This document shows, piece by piece, positions 41,520-49,423 of a stretch of 64,000 nucleotides of DNA. The position numbers and the translations under genes are program-made. The stretch covers positions 1-64,000 of the forward strand of contig NZ_RJVR01000189.1 in assembly GCF_003999195.1 (NCBI RefSeq), given 5' to 3'. The notes under the pieces were generated by a model. It worked only from the letters and a program-made list of their open reading frames with translations. It was not told where the DNA came from and ran no database searches. Every line of letters begins with the position of its first letter. Position 1 is the stretch's first letter. The DNA is from Streptomyces soli. GTDB lineage: Bacteria > Actinomycetota > Actinomycetes > Streptomycetales > Streptomycetaceae.

Positions 41520-42280
41520 ACACGACGTCTGAGAACACGGCGGCGGCCATCGCCGCGGACCACCATGAACCTCTGTGGGTCCAAGCGGCCCAGGTCATCG
41601 AGCGGCGCGTCACCGACGGCTCCCTCCCGGCGGGACGCCGGCTGCCCGCCGAACGCGAACTCAGCGACGAGTTCGGCATCAGCCGGGTCACGCTGCGCAA
41701 GGCGCTCCACCACCTGGTCGAGCGGGGCGTGCTGCACTCCTCACACGGACGCGGCTGGTACGCCGCCGAGCGCACCGACCGTGAGTGGCCCAACTCCCTG
41801 GAGTCCTTCACCGAGACCGCCCGCCGCAAGGGACTCGTGCCGTCCGCGACCGTCCTGCGCGCCGAGGTCAGCCCCGCCACGCTCGACGAGGCCGACGAGT
41901 TCGTGGTGGCCGGCGGCACGGAGCTGTTCCGCCTCGACCGGGTGCGGATGCTCGACGGCCTGCCGATCGGCGTCGACGCCTCGCGGGTGGTCCTCCACCT
42001 CGCACCCGGGCTGGTGGAGACCGACTTCTCCAAGTCCTCCCTGCTGGCGGAGCTGACGGTGGCGGGCAGCGAACCCGTCGACGCCGAATCCGTCATCGAA
42101 TCCCGGGGCTGTCCACCGGAACTCGCTCCCCACCTGGGCCTCGCGCCCGGCGACCCGGTGCTCGTCATGCAGCAGTCGCTGACGGACGCCAGGGGCCGCG
42201 TCGTACTCGCCACCACGATCACCTACCGGGGTGACCGGTACCGGCTGCGGACCTCGTTCGTCCGCGGCGGAGCCGCCTGA
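41516..42280 (+). CDS. GntR regulator, HutC/UTRA subfamily (paralogue 3)
   Basis: A 254-residue regulator with winged helix LPAERELSDEFGISRVTLRK, wing SSHGRGWYAAE, and a UTRA domain ending YRGDRYRLRTSFVRG. It is closely related to the genes at 24888 and 27139. The GTG start overlaps the epimerase stop, and GGGGGGAAC lies upstream. Being embedded in the catabolic operon, it most likely controls the operon through the palindrome at 35054-35068, with a pathway sugar phosphate as effector (inference). Confidence 0.87.
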   Translation: MNTTSENTAAAIAADHHEPLWVQAAQVIERRVTDGSLPAGRRLPAERELSDEFGISRVTLRKALHHLVERGVLHSSHGRGWYAAERTDREWPNSLESFTETARRKGLVPSATVLRAEVSPATLDEADEFVVAGGTELFRLDRVRMLDGLPIGVDASRVVLHLAPGLVETDFSKSSLLAELTVAGSEPVDAESVIESRGCPPELAPHLGLAPGDPVLVMQQSLTDARGRVVLATTITYRGDRYRLRTSFVRGGAA

Positions 42281-42394
42281 CCCTCCCGCCTCACCGACAC
42301 CCACCCGAGGTACCCACCCGGCCCGCCGCGCCGTCGCCCAGACAGGAGCGCGTGGTAGGCCCGGGCTCCGTGCGCCCGTGAAAGGAACCATCCA

Positions 42395-43429
42395 GTGTCC
42401 GCAGTGCCCGAAGGGACCATTCCCTATCTCGCAGGACGCGCGGCCCAGCCCGCCGCCCTGGAACGCGTCGCCGCGCGGGTCAGCGAGCAGCTCGCCTCGT
42501 CCGCACTGCCCTCGGACATCCGGCGGCCGGTGTTCGTCGGGATCGGCGCGAGCCACGCCGCACTCACCCTGCCGGTGCGCCTCCTCGGTGAGGACGGCAT
42601 CGCAACGCGCCGCGAACTCGCCGGTGACCTCGGCCCGGGACCCGTACTCGCCGACGCCGACCTCGTCATCGGTGTCTCCCAGTCCGGCCGAAGCACCGAG
42701 ACCCTGGAAGCCCTCGGCCAGGTCGCCAGGCATCGACGGGCCGCCCTCGTCAACACCGCGCCGTCACCGCTCTCCGAGGTGGCGGCACACCGTGTCGACC
42801 TGGGCGGCGAACCCGACAGCTACGCCTCGACCGTCGGCTATACCGGCACCCTCGTCGCACTCACCATGGTGGCCCGGGCGCTGACCGGCCGGCCCCTGGA
42901 GCAGATCACGGCCGAGTGGGCGGGCATCGGTGCACGGTTCGAAGCCCATGAGCAGGCGGTGAGCGCCGTCGTCGACGAGGTCGCCGGGCTGGCTGCCGGG
43001 ACTGTCGCGGCCGACGTCATCGCCTCCGGCGCCGCACGCTCGGCCTCCGAGGCCGGAGCCCTCTTGCTGCGCGAGGTCTGCCGGGTCCCGGCGACCGCCC
43101 TGGTCACCCGGAACTATCTGCACGGCGCCATGGAGTCCGCCGGGCGGACCCTGCACGTGGTGATCGGCGACGGGCGCGAACTCGAACTGGCCCGCACCCT
43201 CGCCGAAGCGGGCCATCTGACCCTCGCCGTCACCTCGGCCGCACTCAGCGGCGGCAAGCGGCTGTACGTCGCCAGAGTGCCGCAGGACGTGCCCCTGCCC
43301 GTACGCACCGTGCTGGAGACCGTCGTCCTCCAGCGCCTCGCCGGCGCGCTCGCCGGCACGCGGGACGTGGAGATCGAGGACTTCGTCTTCCACAACGCCG
43401 ACACCAAGACCGAGGAGCCGGTCGCATGA
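42395..43429 (+). CDS. SIS-domain sugar isomerase/deaminase (NagB-II/GlmS-isomerase-like)
   Basis: A 344-residue protein with two SIS (sugar isomerase) domains. The first shows VFVGIGASHAALTLPVRLL and VIGVSQSGRSTETLEAL; the second has RSASEAGALLLREVCR and ALVTRNYLHGAMES. The order matches the isomerase half of GlmS and the NagB-II type glucosamine-6-phosphate deaminases. It starts at GTG 42395 with GAAAGGA upstream. A 114-bp gap separates it from the regulator gene, so an extra promoter is possible. Overlap with the kinase gene (ATGA) suggests kinase and SIS act in succession. Confidence 0.85.
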   Translation: MSAVPEGTIPYLAGRAAQPAALERVAARVSEQLASSALPSDIRRPVFVGIGASHAALTLPVRLLGEDGIATRRELAGDLGPGPVLADADLVIGVSQSGRSTETLEALGQVARHRRAALVNTAPSPLSEVAAHRVDLGGEPDSYASTVGYTGTLVALTMVARALTGRPLEQITAEWAGIGARFEAHEQAVSAVVDEVAGLAAGTVAADVIASGAARSASEAGALLLREVCRVPATALVTRNYLHGAMESAGRTLHVVIGDGRELELARTLAEAGHLTLAVTSAALSGGKRLYVARVPQDVPLPVRTVLETVVLQRLAGALAGTRDVEIEDFVFHNADTKTEEPVA

Positions 43430-44325
43430 CGGGCACCGTGGCCGGCGTGGACATCGGCGGCACCAAGACCCGCATCCTCCTCGCGGACGCCCGCGACGGC
43501 ACCCAGACCGGCGACCGTACGGTGGACAGCACCGGCTGGCAGACCCGCTCCATCCCGGACGCGGCCGCCTGGCTCACCCGGCAGCTGCGCACGGTCACCG
43601 GCGCCACCGTCCCCGAACGGATCGCGGTGGGCGCCCACGGCTGCGAAACCCCCGCGCAGTGCGCCCTCCTCGCGGCCGAACTGCGCGCCCTGACCGGCAT
43701 ACCGGCCGACGTGGTCAACGACGCCGAACTGCTCGTCCCCGCCGCCGGGTTCGGGCACGGCATCGGCGTGGTGGCGGGCACCGGCTCCATTGCGGTCGGG
43801 CGACACCGCGACACCGGGGCGTATCTGTCCGCAGGCGGCTGGGGCTGGGTGCTGGGCGACGAGGGCTCCGGTTCCGCGCTCGTGCGGGAAGCCGCGCGCG
43901 CCCTGCTCAGCGGCGCCGACGCGGGCGCCCCGCCCGACCCGTTGCAGGACGAACTGTTCGCCGCCTTCGGCGTACGCGACCTGCCCGCCCTCGCGGCGGC
44001 GATGAGCTGGGACGGCGGGGTGGAGACGTGGGGCGGCCACGCCCCGGCCGTCTTCGCCGCCGCGGACGCCGGTTCACGGTCGGCCGCCACCGTCATCGAG
44101 GAGGGCGGCAAGGCCCTCGCCGCCCTCGTCACCCACCTCGCGGCACGCGGCGCCCGCACCGACGTCGTCGTCTTCGCGGGCGGCGTCATCACCGGCCGGC
44201 AGCGGCTGCGTGACGGCTTCACCCGTGCTCTGGCCGACTCGCTGCCGGGCACCGAAGCAGTGATGCTTCAGGCGCCCCCGGCCCGGGGCGCGCTCGCGCT
44301 GGCCCTGCGGCAGGGCGGGCGCTGA
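43426..44325 (+). CDS. BadF/GlcNAc-kinase-type sugar kinase
   Basis: A 299-residue ASKHA-fold kinase. The phosphate-1 motif is AGVDIGGTKTRILLAD, phosphate-2 is VVAGTGSIAVGRH, GGWGWVLGDEGSG follows, and the adenosine motif is VVFAGGVITG. It resembles eukaryotic-type N-acetylglucosamine kinase (BadF/BadG/BcrA/BcrD family) more than ROK kinases, since the ROK zinc motif is absent. It likely phosphorylates the imported amino sugar, and its gene overlaps the SIS gene. Confidence 0.86.
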   Translation: MTGTVAGVDIGGTKTRILLADARDGTQTGDRTVDSTGWQTRSIPDAAAWLTRQLRTVTGATVPERIAVGAHGCETPAQCALLAAELRALTGIPADVVNDAELLVPAAGFGHGIGVVAGTGSIAVGRHRDTGAYLSAGGWGWVLGDEGSGSALVREAARALLSGADAGAPPDPLQDELFAAFGVRDLPALAAAMSWDGGVETWGGHAPAVFAAADAGSRSAATVIEEGGKALAALVTHLAARGARTDVVVFAGGVITGRQRLRDGFTRALADSLPGTEAVMLQAPPARGALALALRQGGR

Positions 44326-44326
44326 C

Positions 44327-45244
44327 ATGCGCTATTCCCAGGTGGTGTCCGCCCGCACCAGCGAGACCGTCCAGGTACCGGACACCCGGCCGGCCCCCGG
44401 ACACATCGCCGTCCGCACCCTGGTGTCCGGCATCTGCGCCTCCGAACTGCCCGCCTGGACGGGCCACGACGCAGCCGCACCCCCGCTGCGCCTCGGTCAC
44501 GAACTCACCGGTGAGATCGTGGCCCTCGGGCCGGGCGTGTACGGCTGGACAGTCGGCGAGCGGGTCACCGGATTCGCCTCGGGTGCCTACGCCGAGGTCG
44601 TGCACGTGCCGGCCACCGCCCTGCTGCCGCTGCCGGCGAACGTGTCCGCCGCCACCTTCCTCGGCGAACCGGTCGCCTGCGTCGTCGAGGCCCTCTCCCG
44701 CTGCGGCCTGCGCCCCGGCCTGCGGGTCGCCGTCGTCGGCCTCGGTTTCATGGGACTGATCGCCGTCCAGGCCGCGGCCGCGTACGCGCCGTCCCTCCTT
44801 CTCGGGGTCGACCCCCTGGAGCACGCCCGCGAGCTCGCCGGGCACTTGGGCGCCCACGCGGTGTGTCAACCCGACGACACCGAACCCGCGGCCTTCGACG
44901 TCGTGATCGAGTTCACCGGTACCTCCGCCGGGCTGCGAACGGCGGGCCGGCTCGTCGCCGAGCACGGCACCTTGTGCGTGGGCGGATACCACCACAGTGG
45001 CGAACGCACCTGGGACGTCGAGCTCTGGTACCGCGGCGTCACGGTCGTACACGGCTTCACACCGCAACGTCACCGGCACCTGGCGGCGCTCCGCGAAGGA
45101 CTCCGCCTGGCGTCCGAGCGGGTGCTGACCCTTGAGCCGCTGCTCACCCACGACGTCACGCTGGACGAGGTGGACACCGGCTTCGGCCTCCTGGTCGACC
45201 GGCCGGGCGGCTTTGTGAAATGTGTGATCCGGGCCGCCCTGTGA
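44327..45244 (+). CDS. Zinc-type MDR dehydrogenase, short form
   Basis: A 305-residue medium-chain dehydrogenase. Catalytic zinc residues C37 (SGICASELP) and H58-E59 (LGHELTGE) are present, and the Rossmann motif is VVGLGFMGLIAVQAAA. The four-cysteine structural zinc loop is missing, making it about 40 residues shorter than polyol dehydrogenases. It probably oxidises a sugar or sugar alcohol in the pathway encoded upstream. ATG 44327 lies one base after the kinase stop. Confidence 0.84.
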   Translation: MRYSQVVSARTSETVQVPDTRPAPGHIAVRTLVSGICASELPAWTGHDAAAPPLRLGHELTGEIVALGPGVYGWTVGERVTGFASGAYAEVVHVPATALLPLPANVSAATFLGEPVACVVEALSRCGLRPGLRVAVVGLGFMGLIAVQAAAAYAPSLLLGVDPLEHARELAGHLGAHAVCQPDDTEPAAFDVVIEFTGTSAGLRTAGRLVAEHGTLCVGGYHHSGERTWDVELWYRGVTVVHGFTPQRHRHLAALREGLRLASERVLTLEPLLTHDVTLDEVDTGFGLLVDRPGGFVKCVIRAAL

Positions 45245-45288
45245 TCGACGCCACTGGTGCCGGCCCGCGCTCAACGTACGATCAGCCA

Positions 45289-45825
45289 ATGGCTGACATG
45301 ACCGAAACCACGCCTGGCTGGCTGGCTCCCGATGACCTCGAACAGACGCGTGCACGGATGCCGATCCTGTACGTCGACGCCGTGCCGGTGCGGGTCGACG
45401 AATGCGGGGAAGTCACACACGTCGGACTCCTGCTGCGCATCGGGCCGGACGGGACGGTCAGCCGTGCCCTCGTGTCCGGCCGGGTGCTGCACCACGAGCG
45501 GGTCCGCGACGCGCTGCTGCGCCATCTGGAGAAGGATCTCGGCCCGGTTGCGCTGCCCCGGGTCCCGGCCTCTCCCCAGCCCTTCACCATCGCCGAGTAC
45601 TTCCCGACCCACGGCATCACGCCCTACCACGACCCCCGCCAGCACGCGGTCTCCCTCGCCTACATCATCCCCGTCGCCGGCGACTGCCGCCCCCGCCAGG
45701 ACGCCCTCGACCTGGTCTGGTTCAGCCCCCAGGAGGCATCGTCCCCGCTGGTCCAGCAGGAGATGCCCGGCGGCCAGGGAATCCTCCTCAAGCAGGCCCT
45801 CGCGCACGTCGGTTGCCTGTCCTGA
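45289..45825 (+). CDS. NUDIX-type hydrolase (DUF4916-like)
   Basis: A 178-residue protein starting MADMTETTPGWLAPDDLEQTRARMP, like the actinobacterial DUF4916/NUDIX proteins. The segment SGRVLHHERVRDALLRHLEK occupies the Nudix-box position, but the canonical REUxEE is not intact, so catalysis is uncertain. A C-terminal VSLAYIIPVAGDC and LVWFSPQEA are typical NUDIX strands. No link to the sugar operon is evident. It converges on the PhzF gene. Confidence 0.75.
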   Translation: MADMTETTPGWLAPDDLEQTRARMPILYVDAVPVRVDECGEVTHVGLLLRIGPDGTVSRALVSGRVLHHERVRDALLRHLEKDLGPVALPRVPASPQPFTIAEYFPTHGITPYHDPRQHAVSLAYIIPVAGDCRPRQDALDLVWFSPQEASSPLVQQEMPGGQGILLKQALAHVGCLS

Positions 45826-45852
45826 TCTCAGAGCGTCCCGCAGGGCCCTGGC

Positions 45853-46620
45853 TCACCAGGGAATCTTCCGGGAAGCCAGGCGTACGGTTCCCGCCCAGTC
45901 CATGGGTATGCGTGCACGCACCGGCGTGGGCGTGGGCGGGGCCGGCTGAGTGAGGCGGACCCGGCCACCGATCTCGATCTCGCCGTCGCGGCCGGGCGCA
46001 GTGAGAATCTGGGAGCCTTGGCCTTGGATGATGTTCAGTGCCCGGTCCAGCTGATGGGTGAGGAGCAGGGCCGCTGCGCCCGTCGCCTCGTCCTCGACGC
46101 TGTTGTCACCCCGTCGGCAGAATGCGCGGGCCCTGACCCGGCTCGCCGCCTCGTCCTCCCAGGCCCAGGCGTACAGCCCGTCCTCGCCGTGCGGTGGCGC
46201 CGGCAGTGCGTCCACTTCCTCGGGGGAGGCGTACTGCCGGAGTGTACGAGGGGGCACCCACTCGGCGCGCGCTGTGATCCAGGTGAACTCCCCGTCGTGG
46301 CGCCCGTACACCTCGCCCACCGGCGTGACCAGTACGTCGAGGTCGAGCAGCCACGCCGTACCGATCAGCGGATGCGCGGCGAAGGGGAGCGGGCAGCTAG
46401 GGGTGAAGATGTCGACGATTCCGCGTTCGGGATCGTCGATGAACACGGTCTCGCTGTAGCCCAGCCGCGCGGCCAGCGCCTGCCGGTCGCCGACTGCCCG
46501 TACGGCCGCGCCGTCGCGCACCACGCCCAGTTTGTTCCCGTAACGGTCGCCGGGCCCGCAGAACACATGGAGGACGTCGAGCACGACGGATCGCGCGAGG
46601 ACGTCAGGTAGTTCGGTCAC
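45853..46620 (-). CDS. PhzF-family isomerase/epimerase-like protein
   Basis: A 255-residue PhzF fold (diaminopimelate-epimerase-like). It has the opening LDVLHVFCGPGDRYGNKLGVV, the catalytic glutamate in YSETVFIDD, LPFAAHPLIGTAWLL, and the second-domain EDEATGAAALLL. PhzF proteins usually have no known substrate outside phenazine synthesis. The start is GTG 46620. It is divergent from the GntR/UTRA regulator across 136 bp. Confidence 0.85.
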   Translation of the reverse strand: MTELPDVLARSVVLDVLHVFCGPGDRYGNKLGVVRDGAAVRAVGDRQALAARLGYSETVFIDDPERGIVDIFTPSCPLPFAAHPLIGTAWLLDLDVLVTPVGEVYGRHDGEFTWITARAEWVPPRTLRQYASPEEVDALPAPPHGEDGLYAWAWEDEAASRVRARAFCRRGDNSVEDEATGAAALLLTHQLDRALNIIQGQGSQILTAPGRDGEIEIGGRVRLTQPAPPTPTPVRARIPMDWAGTVRLASRKIPW

Positions 46621-46659
46621 GCCGTATTGAAGGGTCGGTTGGCCCGCGCCACAGATTTT

Positions 46660-46677
46660 CCGCGGGCCGGCCCGCGG
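46660..46677. repeat. 18-bp perfect palindrome in the PhzF/GntR divergent region
   Basis: CCGCGGGCCGGCCCGCGG reads the same on both strands. It lies 40 bp before the PhzF start and 80 bp before the regulator start, in a zone that otherwise holds only promoters, so it may be a protein-binding site. Confidence 0.6.
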
Positions 46678-46741
46678 CGGCCCGGCAAGCTACGGCCCTC
46701 GTGCGAGGACACGTACTCCTTGCCTTCGAGAAATAGGTTGG

Positions 46742-46757
46742 AAACTTATAACTTTTA
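46742..46757 (+). promoter_or_regulatory. AT-rich promoter/operator directly before the fructosamine-type regulator gene
   Basis: The stretch AAACTTATAACTTTT (46742-46756) contains a -10-like TATAAC and a direct repeat AACTT-AT-AACTT. It is immediately followed by ATG 46757 with no Shine-Dalgarno. A transcript starting 6-7 bp after the -10 would begin at the start codon (leaderless). A clear -35 is not seen. Confidence 0.45.
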
Positions 46758-47632
46758 TGGTCTCGTGCATGGCTGCACCCACCTCTTCACCACTCCTCGG
46801 CTCGGCGTACGACCCGCTGCCGTTCGCGATCGATCGCAGCTCCGCCGTGCCGTACCACGACCAGATCTACCGGCTGCTGCTCGACGAGATCGTGTCCGGG
46901 CGGCTGACCCCGGGCGAGAAGCTGTTGCAGGAGAAGCAGTACGCGGTCCGCCTCGGGGTGTCCCTCGCCCCGGTCCGGCAGGCGTTCCTGGCCCTGGCCA
47001 AGAACGGCTACCTCAACCGCACCCGGGGCCGCGGCACGTTCGTGAGCGAGCCCAAGGTGGCGAGCAAGATCCATCTGCTCACCAGCTTTACCGCGACCCT
47101 CGGTGAGACCGGACTGCCGGTGAGCATGCGCGTACTGGAGTCCGGGACGGGGGTCGCCGACGACGTCGCGGCCGCGGCCCTGGACGTGCCCACCGGGGCC
47201 GAGGTCTTCCGCCTACGACGGGTGGCGTTCCTGGGCGCGGAGCCGGTGGCGCTGCTCACAGCCGTTCTGCCGGCAACCCGGTTCCCGGAACTGGCCGAAG
47301 AGGACTTGGGCACCTCCCTGTACGGGGTGCTGGAACGCCGGTACGGCGCGGTGATGACGTCGGCCCGCAACATCATCGAGGTGGTCCGGGCGCTGCCCGA
47401 CCACGCCAGTCATCTGCAAGTGCCGGTGGGAGAGGCGCTGTTGCAGGTGGAGGCCGTCACCCGCGACCAGCACGACAAGCCGGTGGAACTCTCCGAGGTG
47501 CTGTACCGGGCGGACCGCTTCCGCTTCGAGATCGAGAGCCACCGCGGGGACGGCGGAGTCCGCCACTCGACCGCACGGCCCGCCCAGGACCCCGCGTCCG
47601 CACCCTCCCCAAACCCCGGATCCGCCCCCTAG
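46757..47632 (+). CDS. GntR regulator, HutC/UTRA subfamily, FrlR-like by context
   Basis: A 291-residue regulator: winged helix (LLQEKQYAVRLGVSLAPVRQ, wing TRGRGTFVSE) and UTRA domain (LGTSLYGVLERRYG ... LLQVEAVTRDQHDKPVELSE). It is clearly different from the three EPLWxQA-type paralogues further left. It is 13 bp upstream of the APC permease gene, followed by the PfkB-SIS fusion gene, the same gene types as the fructoselysine (frl) operon, where FrlR is a UTRA regulator. The long Pro/Ala C-tail is unusual. ATG 46769 is an alternative start. Confidence 0.83.
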   Translation: MVSCMAAPTSSPLLGSAYDPLPFAIDRSSAVPYHDQIYRLLLDEIVSGRLTPGEKLLQEKQYAVRLGVSLAPVRQAFLALAKNGYLNRTRGRGTFVSEPKVASKIHLLTSFTATLGETGLPVSMRVLESGTGVADDVAAAALDVPTGAEVFRLRRVAFLGAEPVALLTAVLPATRFPELAEEDLGTSLYGVLERRYGAVMTSARNIIEVVRALPDHASHLQVPVGEALLQVEAVTRDQHDKPVELSEVLYRADRFRFEIESHRGDGGVRHSTARPAQDPASAPSPNPGSAP

Positions 47633-47645
47633 AGAGGGGTCTGAC

Positions 47646-49325
47646 ATGTCGGCACCGAGTCAGCTGCCCACCACACCGGCCGAGGAACAGGCCGGCGTCT
47701 TCATTCGCAACTCCACCGGCCTCATCCGGGAGGTGTCGCTCGTCGACGCCTTCATCATGAACAGCTTCGGCATGAACGTGGCCGTCGGCGGGGTGTTCCT
47801 CTATCTCCAGGCCCAAACCGCCTTCCCCGGTGGGAACATCCTGCTGGCGGTGGTGGTCGGCACCCTGCTCATGGCGTTCACCCTGCTCCGGGTGTACTCC
47901 GAGTTCGCGGCGGCGATGCCCCGGTCCGGCGGTGACTACGTCTTCGTAAGCCGCACTCTGCACCCCATCGTCGGCTTCCTGCTCTCCTGGAGCCAGGGCC
48001 TGTGGCTGATCTTCTTCTGGATCGGCTTCAACGCGTACTTCGCCCTGACCTTCGCGGTGCCGGCGGCGCTGGCCACGCTCAGCTCGGTCACCGGCAACAA
48101 GGTGTGGCTGAACATGAGCAACTCACTGCTGGCCAAGCACGACCTGCTCGGCGTCCACACCCAATGGTGGGTCCTCGGGCTTGGCACCCTCATCACGGTA
48201 AGCTTCGGAGTGCTCATCGTCCTGGGCGGCCAGCGGTACTGGCGATGGCAGAAGTTCCTGTTCGCCTTCGCCGGTCTCAGCCTGCTGCTGTCGATCGTCC
48301 TGCTGCTCTTCCGCGGCGGCCACATCACCGGCGGCTGGAACCAGTTCGCCGGGCACAACGGCGGCCTGACGTACGACCAGATCATCCCGGCCGCGGACAA
48401 GGCGGGGTACACCGGCAACAGCGCGGGCTTCAGTTGGGTGGACACCTTCCTGATGCTGCCCTGGGTGTTTTTCGTGGTGGGCTACGCGCAGGGCTCGGCG
48501 CAGATCGGTGGCGAGATCAAGCGGGCGTCGAAGAACCAGTACCGGGCGATGGTCGGCGGCGTGCTGGTCAACGGCCTGGTGCTGGGCCTGCTCACCATCG
48601 TGGTCACCAGCCGGGTCAGCACCAAGTGGCTGGGCAGTCTGGGCTATCTGGCCAGCGCCCGCCCGGACAAGCTGGGGCTGCCCGCGGGTCTGCCGCCCGG
48701 CTTCAACTTCCTTGCGGCGCTGCTGACTCACAACGTCCTCCTGCTGCTGGTGCTCGGGATCGGCTTCGTCGTCTGGGCGGTGATGGGCACGCCCCTCTCC
48801 ACCATGCAGGCCACCCGCTACATGCTGGCCTGGTCGCTGGACCGTACGGTGCCGCAGCGGCTCGGTGACGTCAGCGAACGGTTCCACACCCCGGTAAAGG
48901 CCATCGCGGTGTGCACCGTCACCGGCGAGATCGCCCTGTTCGCCCTGGTGAACTGGTCCTCGGCGAGCCTGCTCGGGGCTTTGCTGGCCCAGATCGCGGC
49001 CTTCATCGTGGTGGCCGTGGCGGGTGCGGTGTTCCCGTACCGCCTGCCCGCCGTGTGGCAGTCGGCCGGCGGCCGGCGGCTGTTCGGCATACCCGTGGTC
49101 ACCCTCTCCGGGGTGGGCGGCGCGGTGGTGCTGGCCGCGCTGCTGGCCACCTTCATCTTCAACGACACCGTCAACTCGACGTTCGCGGTGACCCGCACGC
49201 TGTCGCTGTGGTTCATGTTCGGCGTGATCGCCAGCGGCGTCCTGTGGTACGCCGCAGTCCGGCTGCTCAACCACCGCCGCGGAGTGGACCTGGGGCTGGT
49301 CTACCGCGAGATCCCTCCCGAGTGA
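47646..49325 (+). CDS. APC-family permease (FrlA-like by context)
   Basis: A 559-residue amino acid/polyamine/organocation transporter with about 12-14 membrane segments. The first contains AFIMNSFGMNVAVGGVFLYL; EFAAAMPRSGGDYVFVSR is the family-typical loop after helix 2. The fructoselysine/psicoselysine transporter FrlA also belongs to this superfamily. Given the kinase-SIS fusion next to it, uptake of a glycated amine or amino acid is proposed (inference). GAGAGGGG precedes ATG 47646. A longer extracytoplasmic loop (about residues 225-260) follows helix 7. Confidence 0.87.
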   Translation: MSAPSQLPTTPAEEQAGVFIRNSTGLIREVSLVDAFIMNSFGMNVAVGGVFLYLQAQTAFPGGNILLAVVVGTLLMAFTLLRVYSEFAAAMPRSGGDYVFVSRTLHPIVGFLLSWSQGLWLIFFWIGFNAYFALTFAVPAALATLSSVTGNKVWLNMSNSLLAKHDLLGVHTQWWVLGLGTLITVSFGVLIVLGGQRYWRWQKFLFAFAGLSLLLSIVLLLFRGGHITGGWNQFAGHNGGLTYDQIIPAADKAGYTGNSAGFSWVDTFLMLPWVFFVVGYAQGSAQIGGEIKRASKNQYRAMVGGVLVNGLVLGLLTIVVTSRVSTKWLGSLGYLASARPDKLGLPAGLPPGFNFLAALLTHNVLLLLVLGIGFVVWAVMGTPLSTMQATRYMLAWSLDRTVPQRLGDVSERFHTPVKAIAVCTVTGEIALFALVNWSSASLLGALLAQIAAFIVVAVAGAVFPYRLPAVWQSAGGRRLFGIPVVTLSGVGGAVVLAALLATFIFNDTVNSTFAVTRTLSLWFMFGVIASGVLWYAAVRLLNHRRGVDLGLVYREIPPE

Positions 49326-49423
49326 CCACGCCGGTGGGGAGGGGACGCTCCTTGCCGGCCGCCCCACCCGCGCCACGCGCCCGCATCGAGACGGTCCGTC
49401 CGGGACCACGAGGAGCTGCTTCG

